A stretch of DNA of 64,000 bases, from assembly GCF_003399645.1 (NCBI RefSeq), contig NZ_NBXD01000007.1, positions 248,001 through 312,000 on the forward strand, written 5' to 3'. Both the position numbers and the translations under genes were made by a program. Of this stretch, positions 1-8,346 are shown piece after piece. The first letter of the stretch is position 1; each line of letters opens with the position of its first letter. Below the pieces are notes generated by a model. It ran no database searches. It was not told where the DNA came from and was given only the letters and a program-made list of their open reading frames with translations. Source of the stretch: Subtercola boreus (GTDB lineage: Bacteria; Actinomycetota; Actinomycetes; Actinomycetales; Microbacteriaceae).

Positions 1-76
1 CGGGACCAGTGTTGCCGACCGGGAAGAAGAGCTCGGGGTCTGCAGTCAGGCAGGCGGCCTTGTCGCGCCAATCCAT
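1..76 (-). CDS. whiB: WhiB-family iron-sulfur regulator, WhiB1-like (N-terminal 25 residues only)
   Basis: The gene runs off the left edge. The 25 visible residues (beginning MDWRDKAAC, then DPELFFPVGN) match the N terminus of WhiB1-type proteins, and Cys9 would be the first of the four [4Fe-4S] ligands. WhiB proteins are actinobacterial transcription regulators that bind an iron-sulfur cluster and usually act with the housekeeping sigma factor. The start is supported by an AAAGGAG ribosome site on the minus strand at 85-91, 8 nt upstream. The other three cysteines and the DNA-binding tail are outside the window, so the subclass is inferred from the N terminus alone. Confidence 0.88.
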   Translation of the reverse strand, partial: MDWRDKAACLTADPELFFPVGNTGP

Positions 77-312
77 GCGGGGTACTCCTTTGGGTATTGC
101 GTATGCCTCGGTCGAACGACCTAAGATTCGGGTTCAGGCGACGATCAGCTGAGACCGACGCGCGACTGCAGTACAGCGCACATCAAGACCAGCATCGGGT
201 GCATAGGGATTACTCTCACGTCGCACCCCCACGACATTGTGAGCAACAATCGACCTCAAGTATGGTCGCATACTGGTACTGGCAAATCAAGGTTTTTCTG
301 GTGTGTGGAGAT
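77..312. other. Intergenic region between divergent whiB and membrane-protein genes
   Basis: This 236-bp region should hold the whiB promoter and, at its right end, the signals for the membrane protein at 313. Only the whiB ribosome-binding site (85-91, minus strand) is clear. I see no convincing -10/-35 pair and no gene. Confidence 0.4.
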
Positions 313-750
313 ATGGACGATCAGGCTGGCACGCACGAAACGGGCTCCCCCGAGCGTTCTGACGGTCCTCTCCGGAGGCCTGTTCTGCTTGTTCTCCTCG
401 CCCTGCTGCTGCTCGTGGAGGCGCTGGCCGTGCTGGCCATCGGGGTCGCCCTGGTCGCCGAACTGGTGCTCACGACGCCCGAGTCGTACGCTACCGCGAT
501 CGCCCTCATCGTGCTCGTACTCGCCGCCGGTGTCTGGGTGCTGTTCATCGCGGTGGGCACCTATCGCCTGCGGCCGTGGACGCGCGGAGCGGCCCTGACG
601 TGGCAGGTTCTGCAGGTCATTGTGGCGATCTGCATCTTCCAGGGGCTGTTCGCCGACGCGGTCGACGGCTGGCCGCTCCTGCTGGTCTCGCTGCTCGGCA
701 TCGTGCTGCTGCTCGCGCCGTCGGTGGTCGCCGTCACCCGACGCATCTGA
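313..750 (+). CDS. Conserved hypothetical membrane protein, about four TM segments
   Basis: A 145-residue protein with a short polar N terminus (about 25 residues) and then about four hydrophobic segments (roughly 27-53, 60-80, 92-107 and 118-140). There are no catalytic motifs, so it should sit in the cytoplasmic membrane. The frame is open from 97, but the upstream stretch is not membrane-like and lacks a ribosome site. ATG at 313 is preceded closely by GGAG, and an in-frame GTG at 301 is possible. It ends 11 bp before the 3' end of the convergent peroxiredoxin gene. I recognise it only as a small actinobacterial membrane protein of unknown function. Confidence 0.6.
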   Translation: MDDQAGTHETGSPERSDGPLRRPVLLVLLALLLLVEALAVLAIGVALVAELVLTTPESYATAIALIVLVLAAGVWVLFIAVGTYRLRPWTRGAALTWQVLQVIVAICIFQGLFADAVDGWPLLLVSLLGIVLLLAPSVVAVTRRI

Positions 751-761
751 ACCACCCAGCC

Positions 762-1244
762 CTACGCGTCGATCTTCAGCTTCTTGCGCAGCGACGCCAC
801 GTGGCCCGTTGCCTTCACGTTGTAGAGCGCCTGGCTGATCATGCCACCCTCATCGACCACGAAGGTCGAGCGCAGCACCCCGGTGACGGTCTTTCCGTAG
901 AGCGATTTCTCGCCGTAGGCCCCGTACGCCCGGTGTACGGCGAAGTCAGGGTCGGAGAGCAGCGGGAAGTTGAGCCCCTGCGCCTCGGCAAAGCCCTTCA
1001 GAACATCCGGAGTATCTTTCGACACGCCGAGCACCTGGTAGCCGGCGCCCTTCAATGAGTTGATGTTGTCGCGAAAGTCGCAGGCCTCCGTGGTGCAGCC
1101 CGGGGTGTTCGCGGCCGGGTAGAAGTACACGACGACCTTCTGCCCGAGGTAGTCCGAGAGCGAGACGTCTCTGTCGTTCTCGTCGCGCATGGTGAATCCG
1201 GGTGCCTGCTGGCCGACGGTCAATCGTTCTGCGGTGTCGCTCAC
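762..1244 (-). CDS. bcp: Thioredoxin-dependent thiol peroxidase (BCP/PrxQ-type peroxiredoxin)
   Basis: A 160-residue 2-Cys peroxiredoxin that reduces hydrogen peroxide and organic hydroperoxides in the cytoplasm, recycled by thioredoxin. The thioredoxin fold carries the PrxQ signature NTPGCTTEAC with peroxidatic Cys50 and resolving Cys55 five residues apart, which is diagnostic of the BCP subgroup. The length is normal. Two GTG starts are possible, at 1253 and 1244. GAAGAG lies directly against the first but about 9 nt before the second, so I chose 1244. It converges with the membrane protein at 313-750. Upstream, at 1269-1286, a perfect hairpin lies in its leader. Confidence 0.93.
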   Translation of the reverse strand: MSDTAERLTVGQQAPGFTMRDENDRDVSLSDYLGQKVVVYFYPAANTPGCTTEACDFRDNINSLKGAGYQVLGVSKDTPDVLKGFAEAQGLNFPLLSDPDFAVHRAYGAYGEKSLYGKTVTGVLRSTFVVDEGGMISQALYNVKATGHVASLRKKLKIDA

Positions 1245-1268
1245 GCGCTGCACTCTCTTCTGCTTCGG

Positions 1269-1286
1269 GGGCTCGTTCGCGAGCCC
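1269..1286. other. Perfect 7-bp hairpin with TTCG/CGAA loop upstream of bcp
   Basis: GGGCTCG and CGAGCCC flank TTCG exactly. It lies 25 nt upstream of the bcp start and 55 nt upstream of tRNA-Lys. There is no T-run on either side, so a terminator is not supported. It could be a leader structure of bcp mRNA. Confidence 0.4.
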
Positions 1287-1340
1287 GTCAGACTCATGCT
1301 AATGTTTATCCTCGGCTCGGGTTACGCATCCTGAAGCTTC

Positions 1341-1416
<76 letters not shown>

Positions 1417-1558
1417 CCTCTCAACACCCCTGAACCCGTATTTCCGGCAGATAACGATTTTCTGCTACACGGCCCGTCCCCCGATCGGGGGCGTATTCTG
1501 CTGATGCTGCTCCCGGGCTCGGCGGCTCACATCACCGGCCGGATCGAAGAGGTTTCTC

Positions 1559-1813
1559 ATGGGGTACATCACGTACGACGGCACTGACATCGAGATGGAT
1601 GATCGCATCCTCACGCACCTCCATATCGTGATCGTGCAGAAGCTCCGGCGAACGGAGTGCTTCACGATGTCGTGGGCCTACTCGGCAGAGGTCGGCAGCG
1701 GGCGGGCCTCCATCTGGCTGCACCCCTCGATTCCCATCCGCTTCCGGTTCGACGGCAGCCGGGTGCCTTCCCTCAATCCTGTCTGGCTCGCCGAACTCAC
1801 CGAGTCGGCCTAA
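1559..1813 (+). CDS. Small conserved protein of the DUF7882-like family common in Microbacteriaceae
   Basis: An 84-residue soluble protein with the recognisable pattern MDDRxLxHLxxVIVxKLRR near residues 12-29 and WLHPSIPIRFRF near 58-69. From memory this family is widespread in Microbacteriaceae and is often mislabelled 'ATP-dependent DNA ligase'. It is far too short for a ligase and has no nucleotidyltransferase lysine motif, so no enzymatic role should be inferred. GAAGAGG lies 6 nt before the ATG. A 14-bp palindrome of five C, GATC-type centre and five G lies upstream (1478-1491). The function is unknown. Confidence 0.7.
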   Translation: MGYITYDGTDIEMDDRILTHLHIVIVQKLRRTECFTMSWAYSAEVGSGRASIWLHPSIPIRFRFDGSRVPSLNPVWLAELTESA

Positions 1814-1940
1814 CTTGCCACGATGGGATGCTGCGGGGTCCGCGCTCGCCGAAACGGTCGTAGACTCAGCCCCAGTTGCCCCAGACTTCGGCCGCTGGCG
1901 CATCCATCTCACGAGTGATGATCTGAATCGACCGAACCCC

Positions 1941-2666
<726 letters not shown>

Positions 2667-2727
2667 CCACACCAGCGCGACCGCACGCACCCACGATCCC
2701 CTCAGACTCCGACGACAAGGAATGCGC

Positions 2728-3474
2728 ATGAACCGAGAAGCTCGCCTGGCGGAAGTCTTCATCACCCTCGCCGACACCCTCACCGACGACTTCGACGCGA
2801 CAGACCTGCTGCACTATCTGGCAGACGCCTGCGTCGAACTGCTCGGAATCGATGCGGCCGGCATCATGCTCTCCGACCTGCGCGGCGGACTCAAACTCGC
2901 CGCCTCGTCGTCCGAACGCATCCACAATCTCGAACTCTTCGAGCTGCAGATCAACGAAGGGCCGTGCCTGGACTGCTTCCACAGCGGTGAGCCCGTGCTG
3001 AACCAGACGATCAGCGAGGCGAAGGATCGATGGCCGCGCTTCGTCGTCGTCGCGGCCGAGGCGGGAGTGAAGTCGACCCATGCGCTGCCGCTTCGCCTGC
3101 GCGGCCACGTCATCGGGGCAATGAACCTCTGCTCCGACGACACCACCCTGATGACGGAACCCGACATCGCCCTGGGCCAGGCGCTCGCCGACATGGCGAC
3201 GATCAGTCTGCTGCAGGATCGAAGCATCGCCGAGAAGAGTGTGCTCGCCGACCAGCTGCAGGCCGCTTTGAACAACCGTGTTCTGATCGAGCAGGCGAAA
3301 GGGATGCTCGCCGCACGGGCCGACATCACCCCCGATGAAGCATTCGACCTGATTCGCGCACACGCTCGTGCGAACAACAATCGCCTGCTGAACGACGCCC
3401 AGATGGTCATCGACGGAACGCTGGAACTGAAACCGAGTGGCGTTGCGTCCCGCCCGGGCGGAGCGAACCTATAG
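2728..3474 (+). CDS. GAF-ANTAR putative antiterminator
   Basis: A 248-residue protein with a GAF domain (about 20-170; NEGPCLDCFHSGEPV and LPLRLRGHVIGAMNL are typical of GAF domains in ANTAR proteins) and an ANTAR domain (about 175-230; IEQAKGMLAARADITPDEAF). It should sense an unknown small ligand or redox state and bind RNA. Two ATGs are possible. AGGA lies 6 nt before ATG 2728, so that one is used rather than 2722. Cysteines in GPCLDC could matter for sensing. It is probably cotranscribed with the GAF-ANTAR gene ending at 2666 and with the small membrane protein at 3527. Confidence 0.85.
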   Translation: MNREARLAEVFITLADTLTDDFDATDLLHYLADACVELLGIDAAGIMLSDLRGGLKLAASSSERIHNLELFELQINEGPCLDCFHSGEPVLNQTISEAKDRWPRFVVVAAEAGVKSTHALPLRLRGHVIGAMNLCSDDTTLMTEPDIALGQALADMATISLLQDRSIAEKSVLADQLQAALNNRVLIEQAKGMLAARADITPDEAFDLIRAHARANNNRLLNDAQMVIDGTLELKPSGVASRPGGANL

Positions 3475-3526
3475 TGGGCTCCATCGCCTTGTAAACAGCA
3501 CCATTCGACGGTCGAAGGAGACCGAG

Positions 3527-3655
3527 ATGACGCAGTCAGAGATCACCACGTCAACCGAACCCTACGCAACCCTCCGCCGGGCGATCGCGCTCGGCGGCCT
3601 CTCCTTGCTGGGCGCGGCCACCGCCGTTCTGGTGGTCGTCGCTTTCGTGCGCTGA
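3527..3655 (+). CDS. Single-pass membrane microprotein (42 aa)
   Basis: A small protein with a polar N-terminal 18 residues and one TM segment (about 19-40; ALGGLSLLGAATAVLVVVAF). A strong GAAGGAG ribosome site at 3514-3520 sits 6 nt before the ATG, which argues that it is translated. It lies 52 bp after the second GAF-ANTAR gene on the same strand, so it may be in the same transcript. I know no family for it. Confidence 0.6.
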   Translation: MTQSEITTSTEPYATLRRAIALGGLSLLGAATAVLVVVAFVR

Positions 3656-3733
3656 GGGCCGACCGGATCCTCGCCGCTGCCGGCGCACCCCCGGCGCCGC
3701 TGTCGGCGCACTCGCGGCGCTCCCCCGGCGCAC

Positions 3734-3739
3734 TAGGGT
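3734..3739 (+). promoter_or_regulatory. -10 element TAGGGT, leaderless promoter of the ROK regulator
   Basis: TAGGGT ends exactly 6 nt before the ATG at 3746 and no ribosome site is present. Transcription would begin at or next to the start codon. Confidence 0.6.
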
Positions 3740-3745
3740 TTCCCC

Positions 3746-4951
3746 ATGTCGACAGCACCCGAACTGGTCCCACGCGCGGGCGCTGCAGGCGGTACGACCG
3801 AGGAGCTGCGGCGCAGCAACCTGGCGCGCATCCTGGGCTTCATCCACCGGGAGGGTGCCCTCTCGCGCGCGGAGCTGACGCGGCTCACCGCCCTGAACCG
3901 CTCCACCATCGGAACCCTGGTGGGGGAGCTTCGCGACCTGGGCCTCGTCACCGAGACGCTGCCCGACACGAAGAGCGGCACCAACCCTGCGGGCCGCCCG
4001 AGCCCCATTGTGCATCCCTCGTCGTCTGTTGTGGCGGTGGCGGTGAACCCCGAGGTCGACGCCATCCACGTCGGTCTCGTGGCCCTGGGTGGCCGCGTGC
4101 TGGAGCGGATGCGCATCGAGACCCACGGGGTTCCGAGCTCGCGTGATGCCGTCGAGCTGACGCGCGACGCGATCTCGGGGCTGCTCGACACCGCCGCCGG
4201 TCTAACCGTGGTCGGCGTCGGGCTCGCCGTGCCCGGGCTGGTGCGCCTCGCCGACGGCCAGGTGCGTGTGGCCGACCACATGGGGTGGTTCAACGAGCCC
4301 CTGGCCGAGATGGTTCAGGCGGCGACGGGTCTGAAGGTGTCGGCCGCGAACGCCGCCCAGCTCGGGATGCGCGCCGAGGGTGTCTTCGGCGCCGGCAGAG
4401 GGGTGGATGATCTCGTCTACCTCATCGGTGGTGCGAGCGGTATCGGCGGCGGCGTCATCACCGGCGGCAGGCTGCTGGTCGGAGCCGACGGGTACGCGTC
4501 GGAGTTCGGGCACACCTTCGTGAAGTCGAACGGCGCGAGCTGCCCCTGCGGTGCGCACGGGTGTTTCGAGGCCGAGGTGCGCCAGGAGGTGCTGCTCGAG
4601 GCGGTCGGGCTGCCACCCTCTGGCGCGGCACAGCTCGCCGAGCGTCTCGCCCGAACGACCGATCCCGCCGTCGTCGCGCTGGTGGAGGAGTATCGCGCGC
4701 TGACGCGCATCGCGGTGAAGAACGCCGTGAACCTCTTCAACCCGAGCCTCATGGTGGTGAGCGGGTTCCTGGCCGCACTGTTCGCCGACGACTCCGACGG
4801 TTTCGCCTCCCTCGCCGACGGGTCGATCACGGCGTCGCTCGAAGGTCTGCGCATCGTCTCGGCCCAGCTCGGAGCCGACCAGCTGCTGCTCGGTGCCGGG
4901 GAGCTGGTCTTCACGGAGGGGCTCTTCGATCCTGTTGCGGGATTCATGTAA
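3746..4951 (+). CDS. ROK-family transcriptional regulator (sugar-responsive repressor)
   Basis: This 401-residue protein has an N-terminal winged helix-turn-helix (about 20-85; LSRAELTRLTALNRSTIGTL) and a sugar-kinase-like ROK domain. Visible landmarks are GLAVPG, the glycine-rich GASGIGGGVITGG, EFGH and the zinc motif CPCGAHGC. Proteins of this build (NagC, XylR-type) repress sugar operons and release DNA when a sugar binds. It lies directly upstream of a sugar ABC transporter and two glycosidases on the same strand. An imperfect palindrome at 4990-5005 between it and the transporter is its likely operator. The start is fixed by the leaderless promoter. The likely ligand is a product of xyloside or glucoside breakdown (inference). 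Confidence 0.88.
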   Translation: MSTAPELVPRAGAAGGTTEELRRSNLARILGFIHREGALSRAELTRLTALNRSTIGTLVGELRDLGLVTETLPDTKSGTNPAGRPSPIVHPSSSVVAVAVNPEVDAIHVGLVALGGRVLERMRIETHGVPSSRDAVELTRDAISGLLDTAAGLTVVGVGLAVPGLVRLADGQVRVADHMGWFNEPLAEMVQAATGLKVSAANAAQLGMRAEGVFGAGRGVDDLVYLIGGASGIGGGVITGGRLLVGADGYASEFGHTFVKSNGASCPCGAHGCFEAEVRQEVLLEAVGLPPSGAAQLAERLARTTDPAVVALVEEYRALTRIAVKNAVNLFNPSLMVVSGFLAALFADDSDGFASLADGSITASLEGLRIVSAQLGADQLLLGAGELVFTEGLFDPVAGFM

Positions 4952-4989
4952 CCGCTCTCACTTGCGCATGGGTCGCACCGGCAGGTATG

Positions 4990-5005
4990 TTGTGGATGTC
5001 AACAA
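4990..5005. promoter_or_regulatory. Candidate ROK operator, palindrome TTGT-N8-ACAA
   Basis: TTGTGGATGTCAACAA is an imperfect palindrome in which 12 of 16 positions are symmetric. It lies 58 nt upstream of the binding-protein start, between the ROK gene and the operon it should control. Confidence 0.55.
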
Positions 5006-5063
5006 ACGGCATCGGAGTGGCTGCCTGCACCAGAGCACCCACTCCTCTACAAGGAGGTAAGTG

Positions 5064-6392
5064 ATGCGCAAGAGACTTCTCGCAACGGGCGCCATTCTGG
5101 CGGCCAGTGCGATGCTGCTCGCCGGCTGCTCGGGCGGCTCGGGCAGCGACACCAGCAGCGACGCGATCAACACATCCCCGGCGGGAGATGGCAAATCCAT
5201 CACCCTGTGGGATTTCGAGAGCGACACCAGCGCGATGGGGATCGCCTGGAAGGCGGCCATCGCCGAGTTCGAGAAGGAGACCGGTGCGACGGTGAACTAC
5301 GAGCCCAAGAGCTTCGAGGGCATCCGTTCGACCGCCAGCCAGGTTCTGAATTCGGATGCTGCGCCCGACATCCTCGAATACAACAAGGGCAACGCCACCG
5401 CCGGCCTGCTCGCCAGCCAGGGCCTGCTCAGCAACATGGACGCTGCTGTCGCCGCCTACGGCTGGGACAAGAAGCTCGCGCCGTCACTGCAGACGACCGC
5501 GAAGTACGACGAGAAGGGCATCATGGGCTCGGGGAGCTACTACGGGATCCCCAACTACGGTGAATTCGTCGACGTCTACTACAACAAGGACATGTTCGCG
5601 AAGTACAACATCGCGGTGCCGACGACCTTCGAGGAGTTCGAGGCGGCACTTGCGACCTTCAAGGACAACGGCATCACGCCGCTGGCAGAGTCGGCCGCCG
5701 AATACCCGCTCGGCCAGCTGTTCTACCAGCTCGCTCTGAGCAAGGCCACGCGCGAGTGGGTCACGAACTACCAGCAGTACACCGGTACGGTCGACTTCCA
5801 CGACGAGGACTTCACCTTCGCGGCCGACACGCTCAAGGACTGGGTCGACAAGGGCTACATCTCGAAAGACGTCACGGGCCAGAAAGCCGAAGACGCCGGC
5901 ACGGCGTTCGAGGCAGGGACCAACCCGATCTTCTACTCCGGCAGCTGGTGGTACGGAAGGTTCCAGACCGAGATCACGAACTTCCAGTGGTCGTCGTTCC
6001 TGTTCCCCGGGTCCACCATGGCACCCGGCTCCTCGGGCAACCTCTGGGTCGTGCCCGAGAACTCGAAGAACAAAGATCTCGCGTACAAGTTCATCGACAT
6101 CACCATGAGCGCGCCCATCCAGGCCCTGATCGGAAACAACGGCGGCATCCCGGTGGCGGCGAACTCGGCCGACATCACCGACCCGAAGAGCAAGGAGCTG
6201 ATCGACAACTTCAACACTCTGACGGCCCGCGACGGCCTGGCGTTCTACCCCGACTGGCCCACGCCCACGTTCTACGACGAACTGAACGCCGGCCTGCAGG
6301 AGCTCGTCAACGGAACGAAGAACCCCGACGACTTCCTCACCCAGATCGGCGGCCAGTACCAGAGCGGCGTCGACACGATCACCAAGGGCTGA
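5064..6392 (+). CDS. Sugar ABC transporter substrate-binding lipoprotein
   Basis: A 442-residue family 1 (MalE/UgpB-like) solute-binding protein that captures an oligosaccharide outside the membrane. A lipoprotein signal (MRKRLLATGA...LLAGC) places the lipidated Cys at residue 22. The mature part contains the usual ITLWDFE strand and aromatic-rich pocket stretches such as SGSWWYGRF. An AAGGAGG site at 5051-5057 is 6 nt before ATG 5064 and only 3 nt before GTG 5061, so the ATG is used. It is the first gene of the transporter operon. No ATPase gene is in the operon, so a shared MsmK-type ATPase elsewhere must energise it (inference). Confidence 0.92.
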   Translation: MRKRLLATGAILAASAMLLAGCSGGSGSDTSSDAINTSPAGDGKSITLWDFESDTSAMGIAWKAAIAEFEKETGATVNYEPKSFEGIRSTASQVLNSDAAPDILEYNKGNATAGLLASQGLLSNMDAAVAAYGWDKKLAPSLQTTAKYDEKGIMGSGSYYGIPNYGEFVDVYYNKDMFAKYNIAVPTTFEEFEAALATFKDNGITPLAESAAEYPLGQLFYQLALSKATREWVTNYQQYTGTVDFHDEDFTFAADTLKDWVDKGYISKDVTGQKAEDAGTAFEAGTNPIFYSGSWWYGRFQTEITNFQWSSFLFPGSTMAPGSSGNLWVVPENSKNKDLAYKFIDITMSAPIQALIGNNGGIPVAANSADITDPKSKELIDNFNTLTARDGLAFYPDWPTPTFYDELNAGLQELVNGTKNPDDFLTQIGGQYQSGVDTITKG

Positions 6393-6399
6393 CCTGCTC

Positions 6400-7401
6400 G
6401 TGGCAACCCTGACGCCGGATGCTCCCGGCACAGCTCGGACGTCCGGGGCGCGAAAGGCGCCCCGGACCCCCCGGGCCCGCGAAGAGTCCCTGCTGCCCAA
6501 CAGCGGCGCGGGCCGAGGCGGTTTCTGGCTCTACCTGATACCGGGCTTCGTGCTGCTCACCGTCATTGTGATCATCCCGCTCGTCTGGAACGTCTACCTG
6601 AGCTTCACCTCCTACCGAGGCATCAAGCCGCCGAAGTTCATCGGGCTCGACAACTGGATCCAGTTGATGGGTGACACGAAGTTCTGGACCAGCTTCGGCA
6701 ACAGCATCGCGATGATCATCGCCATGGTCATCGTTCCGACACTGCTCGGGCTCGTGCTGGCCGCGATGCTGTTCGACCTCGTGGGCAAGAAGTTCGGCGG
6801 CCGAGTCGCCAGCTTCCTGCGGGCGACGTACTACCTGCCGCAGATCCTGCCGGTCGCCATCGCGGCCATCGTCATCGGCTGGATCCTGCGGCCCGACAAT
6901 GGGGCCCTGAACCAGGTGCTCGGGGCGATCGGCCTCGGCGGTCTCGAACACAACTGGCTCGGCAGCCCCGACACCGCCCTGCTCTGCATCATGTTCGTGA
7001 TGGTGTGGGTGCAGCTCGGCTACCCCGTGGTGATCTTCATGGCGGCGCTGCAGCGGGTCGATCCCGAACTCTACGAGGCGGCCGAACTCGATGGCGCCAA
7101 CTGGTTCCAGAGGTTCCGCTCGATCACCGTCACGATCATCCGGCCCGAGATCTTCGTGGTGACCCTCACGAGCACGATCGCGGCGTTGAAGGTGTTCGGT
7201 CCGATCTACACGCTGACCCGCGGCGGGCCCGGAACATCGACCATCGTGCCGAGCTACTACTCCTACAGCGAATTCTTCCAGACCCAGCAGGTGGGCTACG
7301 GCGCGACCATCGCGACAGCCCTGACGATCGTGACGATCGTGGTCGCGATCTTCTTCATCAAGGCCCAGAACCGGGCCGAACGAGCCGAGAGTGGGCGCTG
7401 A
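6400..7401 (+). CDS. Sugar ABC transporter permease (MalF/UgpA type)
   Basis: A 333-residue inner-membrane permease with about six TM segments after a polar N terminus of about 40 residues. The cytoplasmic EAA loop that docks the ATPase is visible as YEAAELDGANWFQRFRSI followed by TIIRP. It starts with GTG 7 nt after the binding-protein stop, and no strong ribosome site is seen, so it may be translationally coupled. Its TGA overlaps the ATG of the second permease by one base. Confidence 0.92.
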   Translation: MATLTPDAPGTARTSGARKAPRTPRAREESLLPNSGAGRGGFWLYLIPGFVLLTVIVIIPLVWNVYLSFTSYRGIKPPKFIGLDNWIQLMGDTKFWTSFGNSIAMIIAMVIVPTLLGLVLAAMLFDLVGKKFGGRVASFLRATYYLPQILPVAIAAIVIGWILRPDNGALNQVLGAIGLGGLEHNWLGSPDTALLCIMFVMVWVQLGYPVVIFMAALQRVDPELYEAAELDGANWFQRFRSITVTIIRPEIFVVTLTSTIAALKVFGPIYTLTRGGPGTSTIVPSYYSYSEFFQTQQVGYGATIATALTIVTIVVAIFFIKAQNRAERAESGR

Positions 7402-8315
7402 TGGCCACCGTCACGAACGACCGCCCCGCGGTGCTGCCCACCGGGCCGAAGACTCAGGGCGGCGCTGCCCCGGCGCTCGCCAAGCAGAAGACGAAGCGCA
7501 GGGCCTCGGACTGGGTGCTGCTGGTCGTCGCCATCCTCATCGGCGTCGCCATCGCCATCCCGTTCTACCTGATTCTGGTGAACTCCTTCAAATCGCCGGC
7601 CGACTATGCCTCGGGCGGGCCGCTGCAGTGGCCCGCCGCCCTGAACTTCGACGGCATCGTGAACTTCTGGAACCGGGTCAGCTTTCCCCAGAAGCTCTGG
7701 AACAGCTTCTTCATCTCGGGGCTCGTCGCCATCTTCGCGGTCGTCATCTCTGTGCTCAACGCCTACGCCATCGGCATCGGTCGCGTGCGCGGCCGCACCT
7801 GGATCGTCGTGCTCTTCCTGCTCGCGAACGTGCTGCCGCAGGAGGCTCTGCTCTACCCGCTCTACAACATGTTCAAGCAGGTCGGGCTCTACGACAACGT
7901 GTGGTCGGTGATCATCATCTTCACGGTCATCCAGAGCGCTTTCGGCACCTATCTGCTGTCGAGTGTGTACGGAACCTTCCCGAGGGAGATCCTCGAGGCC
8001 GCCGCGCTCGACGGGGCGAGCCGCTGGCAGATCCTCTGGCGGGTCATCGTGCCGATCTCGCGCCCCACGCTCGCTGTCATCGTGATCTTCTTCTTCATCT
8101 GGACCTGGAACGAGTTCCTCATTCCGCTGACGTTCCTGGTGAGCAACGCGAACCAGACGGTGCCCGTGGCGATCGCGGTGCTGCAGGGCGATCGCCTGAT
8201 GGATGTCACGACCACCAGTGCGTCGGCCCTGCTCGGCCTCATTCCCACGCTCGTCTTCTTCCTCATCTTCCAGCGCACCCTCACCCGCGGCATCACTGCC
8301 GGCGCGGTGAAGTGA
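7401..8315 (+). CDS. Sugar ABC transporter permease (MalG/UgpE type)
   Basis: A 304-residue partner of the upstream permease with about six TM segments and an EAA loop LEAAALDGASRWQILWRVIV. The two permeases form the channel for the substrate delivered by the lipoprotein at 5064-6392. Its ATG shares a base with the preceding stop (TGATG). The C-terminal RTLTRGITAGAVK is typical of MalG-like permeases. Confidence 0.93.
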   Translation: MATVTNDRPAVLPTGPKTQGGAAPALAKQKTKRRASDWVLLVVAILIGVAIAIPFYLILVNSFKSPADYASGGPLQWPAALNFDGIVNFWNRVSFPQKLWNSFFISGLVAIFAVVISVLNAYAIGIGRVRGRTWIVVLFLLANVLPQEALLYPLYNMFKQVGLYDNVWSVIIIFTVIQSAFGTYLLSSVYGTFPREILEAAALDGASRWQILWRVIVPISRPTLAVIVIFFFIWTWNEFLIPLTFLVSNANQTVPVAIAVLQGDRLMDVTTTSASALLGLIPTLVFFLIFQRTLTRGITAGAVK

Positions 8316-8346
8316 TTCCGCTCCTCTCGAAACGGCTACCACCTCT

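Noticed and set aside
1559-1813. DNA ligase annotation for the 84-residue protein
   Set aside because: It lacks every ligase motif and is far too short; the label is probably a database error.
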